A stretch of DNA of 64,000 nt, from NCBI GenBank assembly GCA_964636325.1, contig CAZWRV010000020.1:13746-77745 (forward strand). The letters run 5' to 3'. Origin of the DNA: CAZWRV01 sp964636325. Its GTDB lineage: Bacteria > Verrucomicrobiota > Lentisphaeria > Victivallales > GWF2-50-93. Each line of letters begins with the position of its first letter. Position 1 is the stretch's first letter. The notes beneath the pieces were generated by a model. That model did no database searches. It was not told the origin of the DNA and saw only the letters and a list, made by a program, of their open reading frames with translations. The position numbers and the translations under genes are program-made. Positions 53,129 through 62,130 of this stretch are shown here, piece by piece.

Positions 53129-55807
53129 ATGAAAAAGACCGTGTTCGTGCATTTCAGCAACCACTTCGACCTTGTCTGGCGGCGCTGCTGGGAAAGGTCG
53201 TATGTGTATCAGGGCAAACGATATCTGAGCTACCGGGAGGTTGAGGATTTATGCATCCTGGAGAACATCCGTCTTGCGGAGCGCGGGGAGGGGGCGTATG
53301 TTCTGGAGCAGGCCTTGAGCCTGCGAGCTTTCCTGGCTCGCAGTCCGGACGCCATCGACAGGCTTAAATCCCTATACACCAAGGGTTTGTTCGAGATGCT
53401 TGGAGCGGGCGAGGCGATCATAGACGTGAACATGTGCCAGTTCGAGACTATGTGCCGCAACCTTGCGTCTGGGATAAGATACTGCGGAGAGCTTTTCGGC
53501 GAGCGGCCGCCGATGGCCTGCCACAACGATGGATTCGGTTCCTCAGCGCAGTTCCCGCAGGTGATCAGAAAATGCGGACTGCGCGGCATCGGCGGAATGT
53601 CCTACAGTCAGCCTGACAACGACTTCTGGCGCGGCCTCGACGGTTCCACTGTCTTCTACTGGAAGGGTGCGCCCGGGCGCGGCTACTTCTTCGACCACTG
53701 CTATCATGAGCCGTGCCGGATATGCCGTGGATTCGGCGAACTTGACGGCAGGCCCTGTGCTTCCTGCCGCGGGTTATGCGTCGATGTTCCGCAGAACAGC
53801 TATCCGCCCTTCGAGCCGGTCCCTTCCGGCCAGTTCCGGGACGGCATGGCAAGCTACAGCATCTGCTCGGAGGAGATGCTGCCGCCGGAAAACCCCGGCC
53901 GCTTCATAGAACAATGGGCGAAGGAGCATCCGGACGTCGAATACCGCTGGGGGACGCCGCGGCATCTGCGCAAGCTTTGGGATGAACTTGATCGGCTGGC
54001 GGATTGTCCTCCCGCCGGCAGGATTTCCTCAAAGGTGGAAAACAATCCCGTGCAGACCGGATGCCTGGTCAGCCGGGCCAGGATAAAGCGCGAGTCGCGT
54101 TTCTGCGAGTCGGTCTTCTACGGATGGGAGACGGCCCTTGCCGTCTCTGGTCTTGCTCCGCAATGCCGCGCCGAAATGGAGAAGTGTTTTCTTGAGCTGC
54201 CGCTTTTCTTTTTCCATGACGCTGTCACCGGCACGCACCAGGACGAGGCATACATGGAGCTTCTGGACCGCATGGCCGCCATGCGCTGCTCGGTGGAAAA
54301 TATTGCGGTGGAGGCATTTGCTAAAAATGGAGTTCCTGCGGAGAAAGTCGGGCGTCCGGCGCCAGGTGTCGAGATCGGCGTGTTTTCGCCTTCATGCAGG
54401 ACGGCGGCGATGCGTGCGCCGATTAAAGTTCCGGACTTCCGGAATGCGGAGCCGCTTGTGGCGGTGGACGAGCAGGGATGCCGCCATCCCGTGGTGTATC
54501 AGGTTAATCCTTGGTCTCCGGCCCAACCGCTTCTGCCGAGCCGCCTTGTCGCGTCGGTCGGGCCGGCCGCTCGGACAAGGCCTTCCGAGTGCCTCGCCCA
54601 CATCGAGGCGGATGATCTTAAGCCTCTTGAATGGAATTACTTGCGCCTGGAAAGAGCCGAGCCGCCGCGGATCACGGACGGGAATCTCTTGGAGAACAAG
54701 CATCTCTCGGTCGCGCTCGGAGAGAACGGCGTGGAAGCGGTCAAGGATCTGGCGTCCGGTGCAACGGCTGGTTCCGGCGAATCCCCCGTCGGGCATCTCG
54801 TGCTCGAGGAAGACGAAGGCGATCCGTGGGGGACCAGGAAGAAGCCTGAGTTCCGCAGGAGCCTGGCGCCGTTCACGAGACTGCTGGGCGCGATGCGCTT
54901 CGACGGCTACTACGAGGCATATTACACCGGGCGCTACGAACCCTCGCTCCGTTTCGGCCGCGAGGAGGACCCGAAGATTTTCTCACTGGAATGGTACAGC
55001 ACCGTCCGCCTTCTCGATCATGCTCGGCGGGTGGATTTTTCCTTCGAGATATTCTGGAAGACGTCGGGACGTCGGATACGTGCAGCATTTCCGTGCGGAG
55101 CGCCCTCCGATGCCGGATGGTATTCAATTCCCGGAGGCTGGCTGGAACGCCAGCGCTACGAGCAGACGGAGACCTTCCTGTGGAGTCCGAACGGCGACTG
55201 GCCGGCGCTGCATTTCACCGCGGTTAAGCCGGGGACAGGCGGAACCGGATGGGCGCTTGTCAACTACGGAACTCCGTCGGCCCGCATAGAAGACGGCGCG
55301 ATATTGATGTCGCTGCTCCGTTCCCCGTCCTTCGGCCACTGCCTCGAACGCTACGCACAGGACTACCCTATGCCGACCAGCGGCATCCGCGACGGTGGGT
55401 GGCACCACTTCACATTCTCATTCATGCCGCACGCAGGGGAGAAGGATATTCCGCGCCTCTCGCTTGACGCGGCCGCGCTCAACCAGGCGCCGCCGGTGTT
55501 TGCCGCCGAAACAGGGAAATGCCCACCGGATGTGCTGCTTAACTCCTTGTCTGTCGCGGGCGAATGCGTCGAATTGGTTTCGGCTAAAGCTCCGTTCAGC
55601 AAGGGCGGAGATTTGATCCTGCGGCTCCTTAATCACAGCCCCCGCGAGACCGAGGCGGCTGTTTCGGCCGGAACTGCGGGATTCGCAAAGGCGTCGGAAG
55701 CCCTTCTCACGGAGGATATTGTGAGAGAACTTCCGGTGAAGGACGGGTCTGTCCGTGTCTGGCTAAAAGGATTTGAAGTCAAGACCTTGATACTCTCGAA
55801 GCAATAG
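53129..55807 (+). CDS. GH38-like alpha-mannosidase with CxxCxG zinc insert
   Basis: An 892-aa protein starting at the ATG at 53129 after AAAGG. Zinc ligands His12 and Asp14 lie in FSNHFDLVW, the candidate nucleophile Asp134 is in HNDGFGSSAQFPQV, and a third part of the site is FFFHDAVTGTH near 359-369; these are the GH38 landmarks. SSKVENNPVQTGCLVSRARI matches the conserved central stretch. An unusual insert at about 196-218 has CRICRGFG...CASCRGLC, a pair of CxxCxG units like the zinc region of DnaJ. The C-terminal half is a beta-sandwich region. No signal peptide, so it should act on imported mannosides. Neighbours on both sides are alpha/alpha-barrel-like proteins. Confidence 0.78.
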   Translation: MKKTVFVHFSNHFDLVWRRCWERSYVYQGKRYLSYREVEDLCILENIRLAERGEGAYVLEQALSLRAFLARSPDAIDRLKSLYTKGLFEMLGAGEAIIDVNMCQFETMCRNLASGIRYCGELFGERPPMACHNDGFGSSAQFPQVIRKCGLRGIGGMSYSQPDNDFWRGLDGSTVFYWKGAPGRGYFFDHCYHEPCRICRGFGELDGRPCASCRGLCVDVPQNSYPPFEPVPSGQFRDGMASYSICSEEMLPPENPGRFIEQWAKEHPDVEYRWGTPRHLRKLWDELDRLADCPPAGRISSKVENNPVQTGCLVSRARIKRESRFCESVFYGWETALAVSGLAPQCRAEMEKCFLELPLFFFHDAVTGTHQDEAYMELLDRMAAMRCSVENIAVEAFAKNGVPAEKVGRPAPGVEIGVFSPSCRTAAMRAPIKVPDFRNAEPLVAVDEQGCRHPVVYQVNPWSPAQPLLPSRLVASVGPAARTRPSECLAHIEADDLKPLEWNYLRLERAEPPRITDGNLLENKHLSVALGENGVEAVKDLASGATAGSGESPVGHLVLEEDEGDPWGTRKKPEFRRSLAPFTRLLGAMRFDGYYEAYYTGRYEPSLRFGREEDPKIFSLEWYSTVRLLDHARRVDFSFEIFWKTSGRRIRAAFPCGAPSDAGWYSIPGGWLERQRYEQTETFLWSPNGDWPALHFTAVKPGTGGTGWALVNYGTPSARIEDGAILMSLLRSPSFGHCLERYAQDYPMPTSGIRDGGWHHFTFSFMPHAGEKDIPRLSLDAAALNQAPPVFAAETGKCPPDVLLNSLSVAGECVELVSAKAPFSKGGDLILRLLNHSPRETEAAVSAGTAGFAKASEALLTEDIVRELPVKDGSVRVWLKGFEVKTLILSKQ

Positions 55808-55821
55808 AACTGGAAGCTATT

Positions 55822-57837
55822 ATGAATATAATTACACTTATGAAGGCGCATGTCCTCGAAGATGCGCCGCTGGCGCTGGAGACGCGGACTGAAAAGCTGG
55901 GCGCCGACTGCGAGGCGCTTGACTGGGCTGTTCGAACAGAGGCAGGACCTTTTCACGGCGTCGTCCGCCTGGTTCTTGATTTGCCGCCGGAGTTCACTTC
56001 TCCATGGTTCATGGTCCCGGGATTCATATATGGTGAGAACCGCCGCTCCGACCAGGAATTGTTGCGCGGGAAAAGGTGGCCCCGTTTCGATCCGGCGTTG
56101 CCTGTCCCGCGTGAAATGGCGTCGGCATGGTGGGATTTCGGCGCGGACCGGACATCCTCGCCGCTGGTCTATCTCCACCAGGACGGCCGCTGCCTGGCGT
56201 TGGCCGCCGAACCGCACCCGCTTCTTGCCGGCAAAATCCTCAGCGAAGATTCGGAACCTCAGCTCGGAATAGGATTCGGGCACGACGGCAAGAAGGGATA
56301 CATCCGCATTTCCTTTCCCGCATGCGACGAGCCGTTCGCGTATGACAACGGTCCCGATTTGAAGCCGGCAGTCCGGCGCATGCTCATGCCGGCCGGAAGT
56401 TCAGTCTCCGGGCGCATCTACCTCTATAAGTTCGACGGGGAACGGCACGGATACCAGCGGGTGATGGAGCATTTCGACGGTGTGATGCGCGAGAAATACC
56501 AGGCCGCGGCGGCGCCTTCCCTTGTGCCGCTGGTTTCGGACGCGCTCCACGGAATTACGGTCGGCCATTACCATGACAAGGGCAACTACTTCGTCTACAG
56601 CCGATGCTATGACGCCGTCGCCGAGCAGATCGCCAACGCGCGCGGTACGACGCTAGAATGGTATCAGGACATGGTCGGCTTTGTCGGCGGACTGATGGTC
56701 TGCCGCGCCCTTCTCGGCGGGGCGTCTATCACCGGCGACGAGCGTGCGCAGGAGGTGGCCTGCCGTGTCGCGGCGCGCATCTGCCGCGAGGGGATCAGCC
56801 CGTCCGGGCTTTTCTGGGCGGACTATGTTCCTGCGGTAGTGGATACCCCCAACATCACATTTCCTAATCCTATGGCGAAGGACCGCGGCGCCTACGGGAG
56901 CGGATGGCTCTCGACGCCGACATGGGTCCACAGCCGGACCATAGCCGACGCATGCGGGCATCTGGCCGCGATGATACGGCTTAGGCGCGAGGCCGGGGTC
57001 GAAGCTCCGGCAGAATGGGCGGAGGCGCTCAATAAGAATCTGTGGACCGCGCTGGACCTCCAGCTGGAGAACGGATCCTACGGCCAATACTACGACGCCG
57101 TCCGGCGCAAGGTCGTCAAGGAGGACGGATGCGGCGGACTGCTTTGGATTCCGGCGCTCCTCAGCGCCTTGGAACTCAGGATCGGAGCCGAGTCGCTGCG
57201 GGCAAGGATCATTCCGTCGGTCATGCGCGCCGGCGCGGCCTACGCTCCGTATGTCGAACGCGAATACATCTGGGGTGCCCCCGAGGACAACGATTCGCCG
57301 ACGTCCGAGGACGGGATGAACGCGGTGATGGCATACTGCGATCTCTACGCGGCGACAAAGGAGAGACGTTGGCTCGAACTTGCCCGGACGGCCGCCGACT
57401 GGATGCTTACCTTCCGCAAGACATTCAACCAGAAACTGCCGGAGAATACGCTCATGGGACGCTATGGGATGAAAAGCCGCGGCGGCGATTTCGCATCGGT
57501 CTCCAACAACCACCTGCATGTCTTTGAGGTGCTCTGCACGAGCCATCTCTGCAGACTATCGGATTGGACCGGCAACCCCTACTACCGGCAGAGGGCTCTG
57601 GACCACTGGGGCTTCGTCTGCCAGTATCTCTGCCGCTGCGACGGGATGTTCAACGGGTTCCGCGGCGCCATGTCCGAGCAGTTCTACTGGACCGACTGGG
57701 GCTCCTGGGGCGGCAGCTACCGTCTTCCGCCTCACCACAAGCAGAAGGGCAATGTGGCGGCCTTCAGCGCCGTGTGGTGCATCGCCGTCATTCCAATTGC
57801 AGCGCCGGACGTACTCAGGGAATTCGGAGATGGATGA
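55822..57837 (+). CDS. Six-hairpin-like protein of the same cluster
   Basis: A 671-aa protein 14 bp after the GH38-like gene, GGAAGC before the ATG, no signal peptide. The first 220 residues are beta-rich (VVRLVLDLPPEFTSPWFMVPG). From about 240 the sequence becomes a helical toroid: WYQDMVGFVGGLMVCRALL, TIADACGHLAAMIRLRREA, LWTALDLQLENGSYGQYYD, WLELARTAADWMLTFRKTF. Acidic pairs in EYIWGAPEDNDSPTSEDGMN could be catalytic. I do not recognise the exact family. Its place next to the GH38-like enzyme suggests another step in breakdown of the same oligosaccharide. Confidence 0.65.
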   Translation: MNIITLMKAHVLEDAPLALETRTEKLGADCEALDWAVRTEAGPFHGVVRLVLDLPPEFTSPWFMVPGFIYGENRRSDQELLRGKRWPRFDPALPVPREMASAWWDFGADRTSSPLVYLHQDGRCLALAAEPHPLLAGKILSEDSEPQLGIGFGHDGKKGYIRISFPACDEPFAYDNGPDLKPAVRRMLMPAGSSVSGRIYLYKFDGERHGYQRVMEHFDGVMREKYQAAAAPSLVPLVSDALHGITVGHYHDKGNYFVYSRCYDAVAEQIANARGTTLEWYQDMVGFVGGLMVCRALLGGASITGDERAQEVACRVAARICREGISPSGLFWADYVPAVVDTPNITFPNPMAKDRGAYGSGWLSTPTWVHSRTIADACGHLAAMIRLRREAGVEAPAEWAEALNKNLWTALDLQLENGSYGQYYDAVRRKVVKEDGCGGLLWIPALLSALELRIGAESLRARIIPSVMRAGAAYAPYVEREYIWGAPEDNDSPTSEDGMNAVMAYCDLYAATKERRWLELARTAADWMLTFRKTFNQKLPENTLMGRYGMKSRGGDFASVSNNHLHVFEVLCTSHLCRLSDWTGNPYYRQRALDHWGFVCQYLCRCDGMFNGFRGAMSEQFYWTDWGSWGGSYRLPPHHKQKGNVAAFSAVWCIAVIPIAAPDVLREFGDG

Positions 57838-57851
57838 TAGTTTGCTAGTTT

Positions 57852-57990
57852 TTAATTTACCAAACCTCCAAGCACCAAATTCCAAATAAACCTCAAATTC
57901 AAAATCTCAAAATCCAAACGCCAAATTTATTGGTTTGGTTATTGAAGTTTGAAATTTATCTGAGATTTGGAATTTGGAGCTTGGAATTTT
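57852..57990. repeat. AT-rich imperfect palindrome, copy 2 (with 18939-19072)
   Basis: ACCAAATTCCAAATAAACC on the left and GATTTGGAATTTGGAGC, CTTGGAATTTT on the right. The two copies share several runs of 15 or more bases. Both sit between genes of glycan clusters. Confidence 0.78.
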
Positions 57991-58040
57991 ACATCCCAAA
58001 TCCGATTATATGGCTTGTAGAACATTGATGGAGATTTCAT

Positions 58041-59027
58041 ATGCTTCCACGAGAACGAGTAATCGCAGTAATCAATCATCAGGCGCCGGACCGCATCCCC
58101 CTGTACGGATGGGTCGCCGCCAACCTCGGCAAGCAGATCAGCGCGGAGTTCGGATCGGTCGCCGCATTCGAGGACCACTACGGCTTCGACTATGCGCATC
58201 TCTTCGGCGGCCCGTCCACTTACGACGGCAAGGCGCTTGAAAAGCTCCGGACTGAGAACGGCGGCGCCATTGAGCCGAGACGGCTTCTTGACCTGCCTAT
58301 GTCCGACCCCGACTCCAGGTCGGCCTATTCAACCATTGTCGACGGCATTAGGCACCACAAGGAGAAGCGCGGCCGTTTCGTATACGTCCAGACTCCGGGC
58401 ATCTTCGAGGCGCTGAACGGCGTCTTCGGAATCGAGAACCATCTTATGTATCTCGCGCTATACGAGGAGGATCTGCATGAAGTCTACAGGCGGCAGGCGG
58501 AATGGAACCGGCGCTTCGCCTCCAACTGCATCGACCTGGGCGTGGACATGGTGCATGTCTCCGACGACTGGGGCGCCCAGAACAGCCTCATGTTCAGCCC
58601 GGAGACCTGGTGGAAGCTGATTTATCCTTACCACAAGGTCACCGCCGACTTCGTCAAGTCGCGCAAATGCTTCCTCAGCCTCCACAGCGACGGATGCGTC
58701 GACGACGTCCTCGACGGGATAGTGAAGCTCGGCTACGATGTCATCCATCCCTGGCAGGAGTCGGCGAACATGAGCTACGACACGTATTTCGCGGAATACC
58801 GCGGCAAGTTCGTCCTCATGGGCGGGCTCGACGTCCAGACGACGATCGGTTTCGGGAAGATTCCGTTCCTCAAGGCGGAGATCGAGCGCGTGATGCGGCG
58901 TTTCGCGAAGGGCGGACTGCTTTTCTGCACCTCGCACTTCGTCCAGGACCACTGCTCGATGGAGGAACTGAAGACCGCATTCGACACCGCGCGCGAACTC
59001 GCCGGGAGCGTGACCTCACTAAAATAA
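58041..59027 (+). CDS. Uroporphyrinogen-decarboxylase-like (URO-D) protein
   Basis: A 328-aa protein with TGGAG upstream of the ATG. The opening MLPRERVIAVINHQAPDRIP is the characteristic start of URO-D-like corrinoid methyltransferase relatives. VHVSDDWGAQNSLMFSPETWWKLIYP (shown here in part) at about 168-193, LSLHSDGCVDDVLDGIVKLG near 212 and HPWQESANM near 237 follow the family pattern, with His and Cys as possible zinc ligands. It shares the fold with the 44523 gene but is closer to the type seen beside carbohydrate genes. It ends the plus-strand glycan cluster; the AT-rich repeat separates it from the preceding gene. Confidence 0.78.
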   Translation: MLPRERVIAVINHQAPDRIPLYGWVAANLGKQISAEFGSVAAFEDHYGFDYAHLFGGPSTYDGKALEKLRTENGGAIEPRRLLDLPMSDPDSRSAYSTIVDGIRHHKEKRGRFVYVQTPGIFEALNGVFGIENHLMYLALYEEDLHEVYRRQAEWNRRFASNCIDLGVDMVHVSDDWGAQNSLMFSPETWWKLIYPYHKVTADFVKSRKCFLSLHSDGCVDDVLDGIVKLGYDVIHPWQESANMSYDTYFAEYRGKFVLMGGLDVQTTIGFGKIPFLKAEIERVMRRFAKGGLLFCTSHFVQDHCSMEELKTAFDTARELAGSVTSLK

Positions 59028-59082
59028 AGATGAGGAAGAAGGACGGAAAACTCCTCTGAAGTTCGATTCCTTTCGGTGGAGG

Positions 59083-59165
59083 GTTGAGCCAAGCTCAACT
59101 GCGGCTCAGCACGGCTTCGCCCTCCATCGAGTTCCTGATCGACAGGACTGCGAGGTTCGCAGATG
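59083..59165. repeat. GGAGGGTTGAGC palindromic element
   Basis: GGAGGGTTGAGCCAAGCTCAAC (split here as GGAGGGTTGAGCC and AAGCTCAAC), then GGCTCAGC...TTCGCCCTCC and a downstream ATCGAGTTCCTGATCGACAG. The first parts match 49200-49277, the last part recalls GTCGAGTATCCGATCGA near 20370. Confidence 0.65.
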
Positions 59166-59202
59166 AACCCTCTCCTTTGACCCGGATAATCTTTCTTCTC
59201 GC

Positions 59203-59742
59203 TCAAGCGCCCAGTCCCGAATCCCTGAGCGACGGATGGGAACTATCCCGTTTTGAGAGGATTGGGCTGGCGACAGGCCATGCGATGGCCAGGTCCGGAT
59301 CGTCCCAGCGTATGCCCCTGTCGTATTCCGGACGGTAGAAGTCGGAGCACTTGTAGCAGATTTCGGCGTAGTCGCTGAGCACGCAGAATCCGTGTGCGAA
59401 GCCTTTCGGGATATAGAGCATCTTCCTGTTGGACGCGGAAAGGACTACGGCGTCCCATCGGCCGAATGTTTTTGAGCCGTGCCTTATGTCGACGGCCACG
59501 TCGAAAATCTCGCCGGAAACGGCCCTGACCATCTTGTCCTGGGGGCATGGCGACTGGTAGTGGAGTCCGCGCAACGTGTTTTTGACCGAGCCGGAATGGT
59601 TGTCCTGGACGAATTCGCAGGCTATCCCCAGATCCTTGAATTTCGCCTTGTGGTAGCTTTCCATGAAGAAGCCCCGCCCGTCCTCATGGACGTCCGGCTC
59701 GATCACGAGCAGTCCGTCGATCTGTGTTGGTGAAATTTTCAT
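59203..59742 (-). CDS. rfbC: dTDP-4-dehydrorhamnose 3,5-epimerase
   Basis: A 179-aa cupin enzyme of dTDP-rhamnose synthesis if started at MKISPTQ (59742); the frame extends to 59778. Signatures: EDGRGFFMESYHKAKF (about 21-36), QDNHSGSVKNTLRGLHYQ (about 48-65) with catalytic His in GLHYQ, and YIPKGFAHGFCVLSD (about 119-133). The usual partners rfbA, rfbB and rfbD are not in the window, so rhamnose synthesis genes are dispersed or incomplete here. A start-proximal ribosome binding site is weak. Confidence 0.93.
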   Translation of the reverse strand: MKISPTQIDGLLVIEPDVHEDGRGFFMESYHKAKFKDLGIACEFVQDNHSGSVKNTLRGLHYQSPCPQDKMVRAVSGEIFDVAVDIRHGSKTFGRWDAVVLSASNRKMLYIPKGFAHGFCVLSDYAEICYKCSDFYRPEYDRGIRWDDPDLAIAWPVASPILSKRDSSHPSLRDSGLGA

Positions 59743-59924
59743 GGGCTGGAAAATAGCCGGATAAGGGTACTTTGGCAAATGCGAACACGAAATTATTTTT
59801 TTTTTACTTGTAGGTGTTAGACTTTCCCTGCATTGGCGGTTATATTCCCAAAAATAGTAAATGGAAATAGATGGAAGAGCTGACAGAAACCCTTTAACAA
59901 GTTTTCAAATTTAAGGATTTTTCA

Positions 59925-60105
59925 GGGAACCGTATGGTCTGGTGTTCAGTGGTATTGTGCCTGATGACTCTGATTTTCTGCCTGCTTCCGGCGAGGGCTG
60001 TGGGCGGGGCGGGAGCTCTTTATTTACAGGATGGGATCTGCCTGTGCCTGCCGGAGCGGACGACGATGTTCTGCATGGTGAGAAGACTCTTTCTTGCCTT
60101 CTCTA
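59925..60105 (+). ncRNA. ssrS: Possible 6S RNA
   Basis: The 410-bp gap upstream of rarA has no convincing gene. It contains TCTGGTGTTCAGTGG followed by TGCCTGATGACTCTG, which recalls the 5' strand of 6S RNAs (GGUGUUCG, then GCCCUGA). CTTCCGGC and GCCGGAG can pair around a GC-rich interior with ACAGG/CCTGT, and CCGTATGG can pair with CTGCATGG as an outer stem. 6S RNA genes often lie upstream of the 5-formyl-THF cyclo-ligase gene, which is second in this operon. The structure is only partly convincing. Confidence 0.33.
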
Positions 60106-60188
60106 CGCTCGACAAGCCGATCCCCTGCGCCCTTATCTTGTCCAACTGAACCCGGCCATCGCCTTCCCTTTCCACGAGGGGCCGGACG

Positions 60189-61550
60189 ATGGACTCATAT
60201 CTTTTCAACTTCGAGCAGGAGCAGCCAGTCAAGGACGATGTCCGTCCTGAGCATCTGCCTCCGCTTGCCGCGCGCCTCCGTCCGCTCAACCTGGATGAAT
60301 ATTCAGGGCAGAAGCATATACTTGCCGAGGGGAAGCTCCTCAGGCGTTCGATAGATTCCGACAGCTTCACCTCGATCATCCTGCATGGACCGCCTGGCAC
60401 CGGCAAGACGAGCCTGGCTGAGATCATCGCCAGGAGCACGGACTCCGCATTTGTCCGCCTTTCGGGCGTCACCTCGAACGTGGCGGAGCTGCGGAGCGAG
60501 ATAAATTCCGCCATTTTCCGCGAAAAGAACTCCGGCAGGAAGACGATACTTTTCATCGACGAGCTTCACCGCTTCAACCGGGCCCAGCAGGACGTGCTTC
60601 TGCCATACATCGAGAACGGCGACGTCCGCTTCATCGGCGCCACTACGCAGAACCCTTATTTCTATGTGATCGGCCCGCTTCTTTCGAGATCGCTGGTCTT
60701 CAAGCTCGAACCCCTTGGCGAAGCCGAAGTCCTGGACATAATCCGCAGGGCCGTTTCGGATCCGCGCGGATTTCCCGGCAGGAAGCCTGCAATCACGGCC
60801 GAGGCTTCCTCATTCCTGGCGAAGATATGCGAGGGGGATGCTAGAAAGGCCTTGAACGCGCTGGAGATAGCGGTGCTGACCACCGCGCCTGGATCGGACG
60901 GAAAGACTATTGTGGACCTGCAGACCATCCAGGATTCGATCCAGCGTAAGGCAGTGGAATACGGGGACGACGGCCATTACGACACTGCCAGCGCATTCAT
61001 CAAGAGCATGCGTGGCAGCGATCCGCATGCTGCCCTCTACTGGCTTGCCAAGATGCTCGAGGCGGGCGAGGACATCATGTTCATAGCTAGGCGCATCGTC
61101 ATATTCTCCTCCGAGGACGTCGGGAACGCCGATCCCAGGGCGCTGTCGGTGGCGGTCGCCGCCATGCAGGCGGTGGAGATGATCGGGATGCCCGAGGCGA
61201 GGATAATCCTCGCGCAGGCGGTCACATACTGCGCCACCGCCCCGAAGAGCAACGCCAGCTACATGGGCGTGGAGGAAGCCCTCGGGGACGTCAGGGAAAA
61301 CAGGGTGCAGCCCGTCCCCAAGCATCTGCGCGATTCGCACTACAAGGGCGCGAAGAAGATGGGGCACGGGATCGGATACGTCTACCCACACGCCGAAAAG
61401 GAGCATTTCGCCGATCAGGAATACATGTCCGTCCCCAAGCAATACTACGAGCCGTCCTCCATGGGCTACGAACTTAAGATAAAGGAGAGGATGGAATACT
61501 GGGATGGCATAAAGTCCGGAGGCCGGGCGGGAGGTCAGGATGAAGGATAA
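60189..61550 (+). CDS. rarA: Replication-associated recombination protein A (AAA+ ATPase)
   Basis: A 453-aa clamp-loader-like ATPase (RarA/MgsA, WRNIP1 family) acting at stalled replication forks. It opens with a run-up typical of the family (LAARLRPLNLDEYSGQKHIL), then Walker A HGPPGTGKTS (about 59-68), Walker B LFIDELHRFNRAQQDVLLPY (about 117-136) and sensor GATTQNPYF. The C-terminal tetramerisation part has DDGHYDTASAFIKSMRGSDP and GIGYVYPHAEKEHFADQEYM. GAGGGG stands upstream of the ATG. It overlaps the next gene by 11 nt. Confidence 0.95.
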   Translation: MDSYLFNFEQEQPVKDDVRPEHLPPLAARLRPLNLDEYSGQKHILAEGKLLRRSIDSDSFTSIILHGPPGTGKTSLAEIIARSTDSAFVRLSGVTSNVAELRSEINSAIFREKNSGRKTILFIDELHRFNRAQQDVLLPYIENGDVRFIGATTQNPYFYVIGPLLSRSLVFKLEPLGEAEVLDIIRRAVSDPRGFPGRKPAITAEASSFLAKICEGDARKALNALEIAVLTTAPGSDGKTIVDLQTIQDSIQRKAVEYGDDGHYDTASAFIKSMRGSDPHAALYWLAKMLEAGEDIMFIARRIVIFSSEDVGNADPRALSVAVAAMQAVEMIGMPEARIILAQAVTYCATAPKSNASYMGVEEALGDVRENRVQPVPKHLRDSHYKGAKKMGHGIGYVYPHAEKEHFADQEYMSVPKQYYEPSSMGYELKIKERMEYWDGIKSGGRAGGQDEG

Positions 61551-62130
61551 GGGCAGGCTGAGGGAGATTTTCCGGGGCCGCAGGCACCTTCCGGGGATTG
61601 CAGGCGCCGCCAGCGCCGCGATCTGCTCGGTCCTTGACAGTTTCGAGCCGCTTAAGGGCGCGGAAGCCTTCGCATCCTTCCATCCGGTCAGGGGGGAGCC
61701 GGACATCCGCCCATTCCTGGAAAAGTCGCTGGCGTCAGGTAAAAAGATTTTTTTCCCGCGCTACAGCAATGCCGACGGCGCATACCGGATGGCCGAGGCA
61801 TCTGTGGAGCTTGCGTCCTTCGCGAAGGGCAGGTTTGCCATACCCGAGCCGCCCTCGGACGCACCGGAGGCCAGCCACCGCGATCTGAAGGGGATCCCAT
61901 GGCTCGTGCCCGGCGTAGCATTCGACCGGTCCGGCTCAAGGCTCGGACACGGACATGGTTTTTATGACCGTCTGCTCGAGAGCGCGGACGGAATTAAAAT
62001 AGGCATATGTTTCGAATCACAGATATCAGGCCGTCTGCCTTCCGAAAAGCATGATGGAAGAATGGATTTCATCATAACGGAAGCGGGCCTTCACAAATGC
62101 ACGAAAGGAGTTTATCGCCATGTCCAATGA
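61540..62130 (+). CDS. 5-formyltetrahydrofolate cyclo-ligase family protein
   Basis: A 196-aa enzyme that converts 5-formyl-THF to 5,10-methenyl-THF with ATP. The ATP/Mg motif of the family is clear near the C-terminus: GVAFDRSGSRLGHGHGFYDR (about 127-146). The N-terminal basic LREIFRGRRH and the central SFHPVRGEPDIRPFLEKSL with KKIFFPRY also match. GGAGGTCAGG precedes the ATG, which lies inside the end of rarA (11-nt overlap). Its own end overlaps the start of rny by 11 nt, so three genes are tightly coupled. Confidence 0.92.
   Translation: MKDKGRLREIFRGRRHLPGIAGAASAAICSVLDSFEPLKGAEAFASFHPVRGEPDIRPFLEKSLASGKKIFFPRYSNADGAYRMAEASVELASFAKGRFAIPEPPSDAPEASHRDLKGIPWLVPGVAFDRSGSRLGHGHGFYDRLLESADGIKIGICFESQISGRLPSEKHDGRMDFIITEAGLHKCTKGVYRHVQ

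Noticed and set aside
59934..60250. Two small plus-strand frames before rarA (71 and 102 codons)
   Set aside because: No ribosome binding site, unusual Cys-rich or Gly-rich composition, and one runs into rarA. A noncoding RNA is a better guess.
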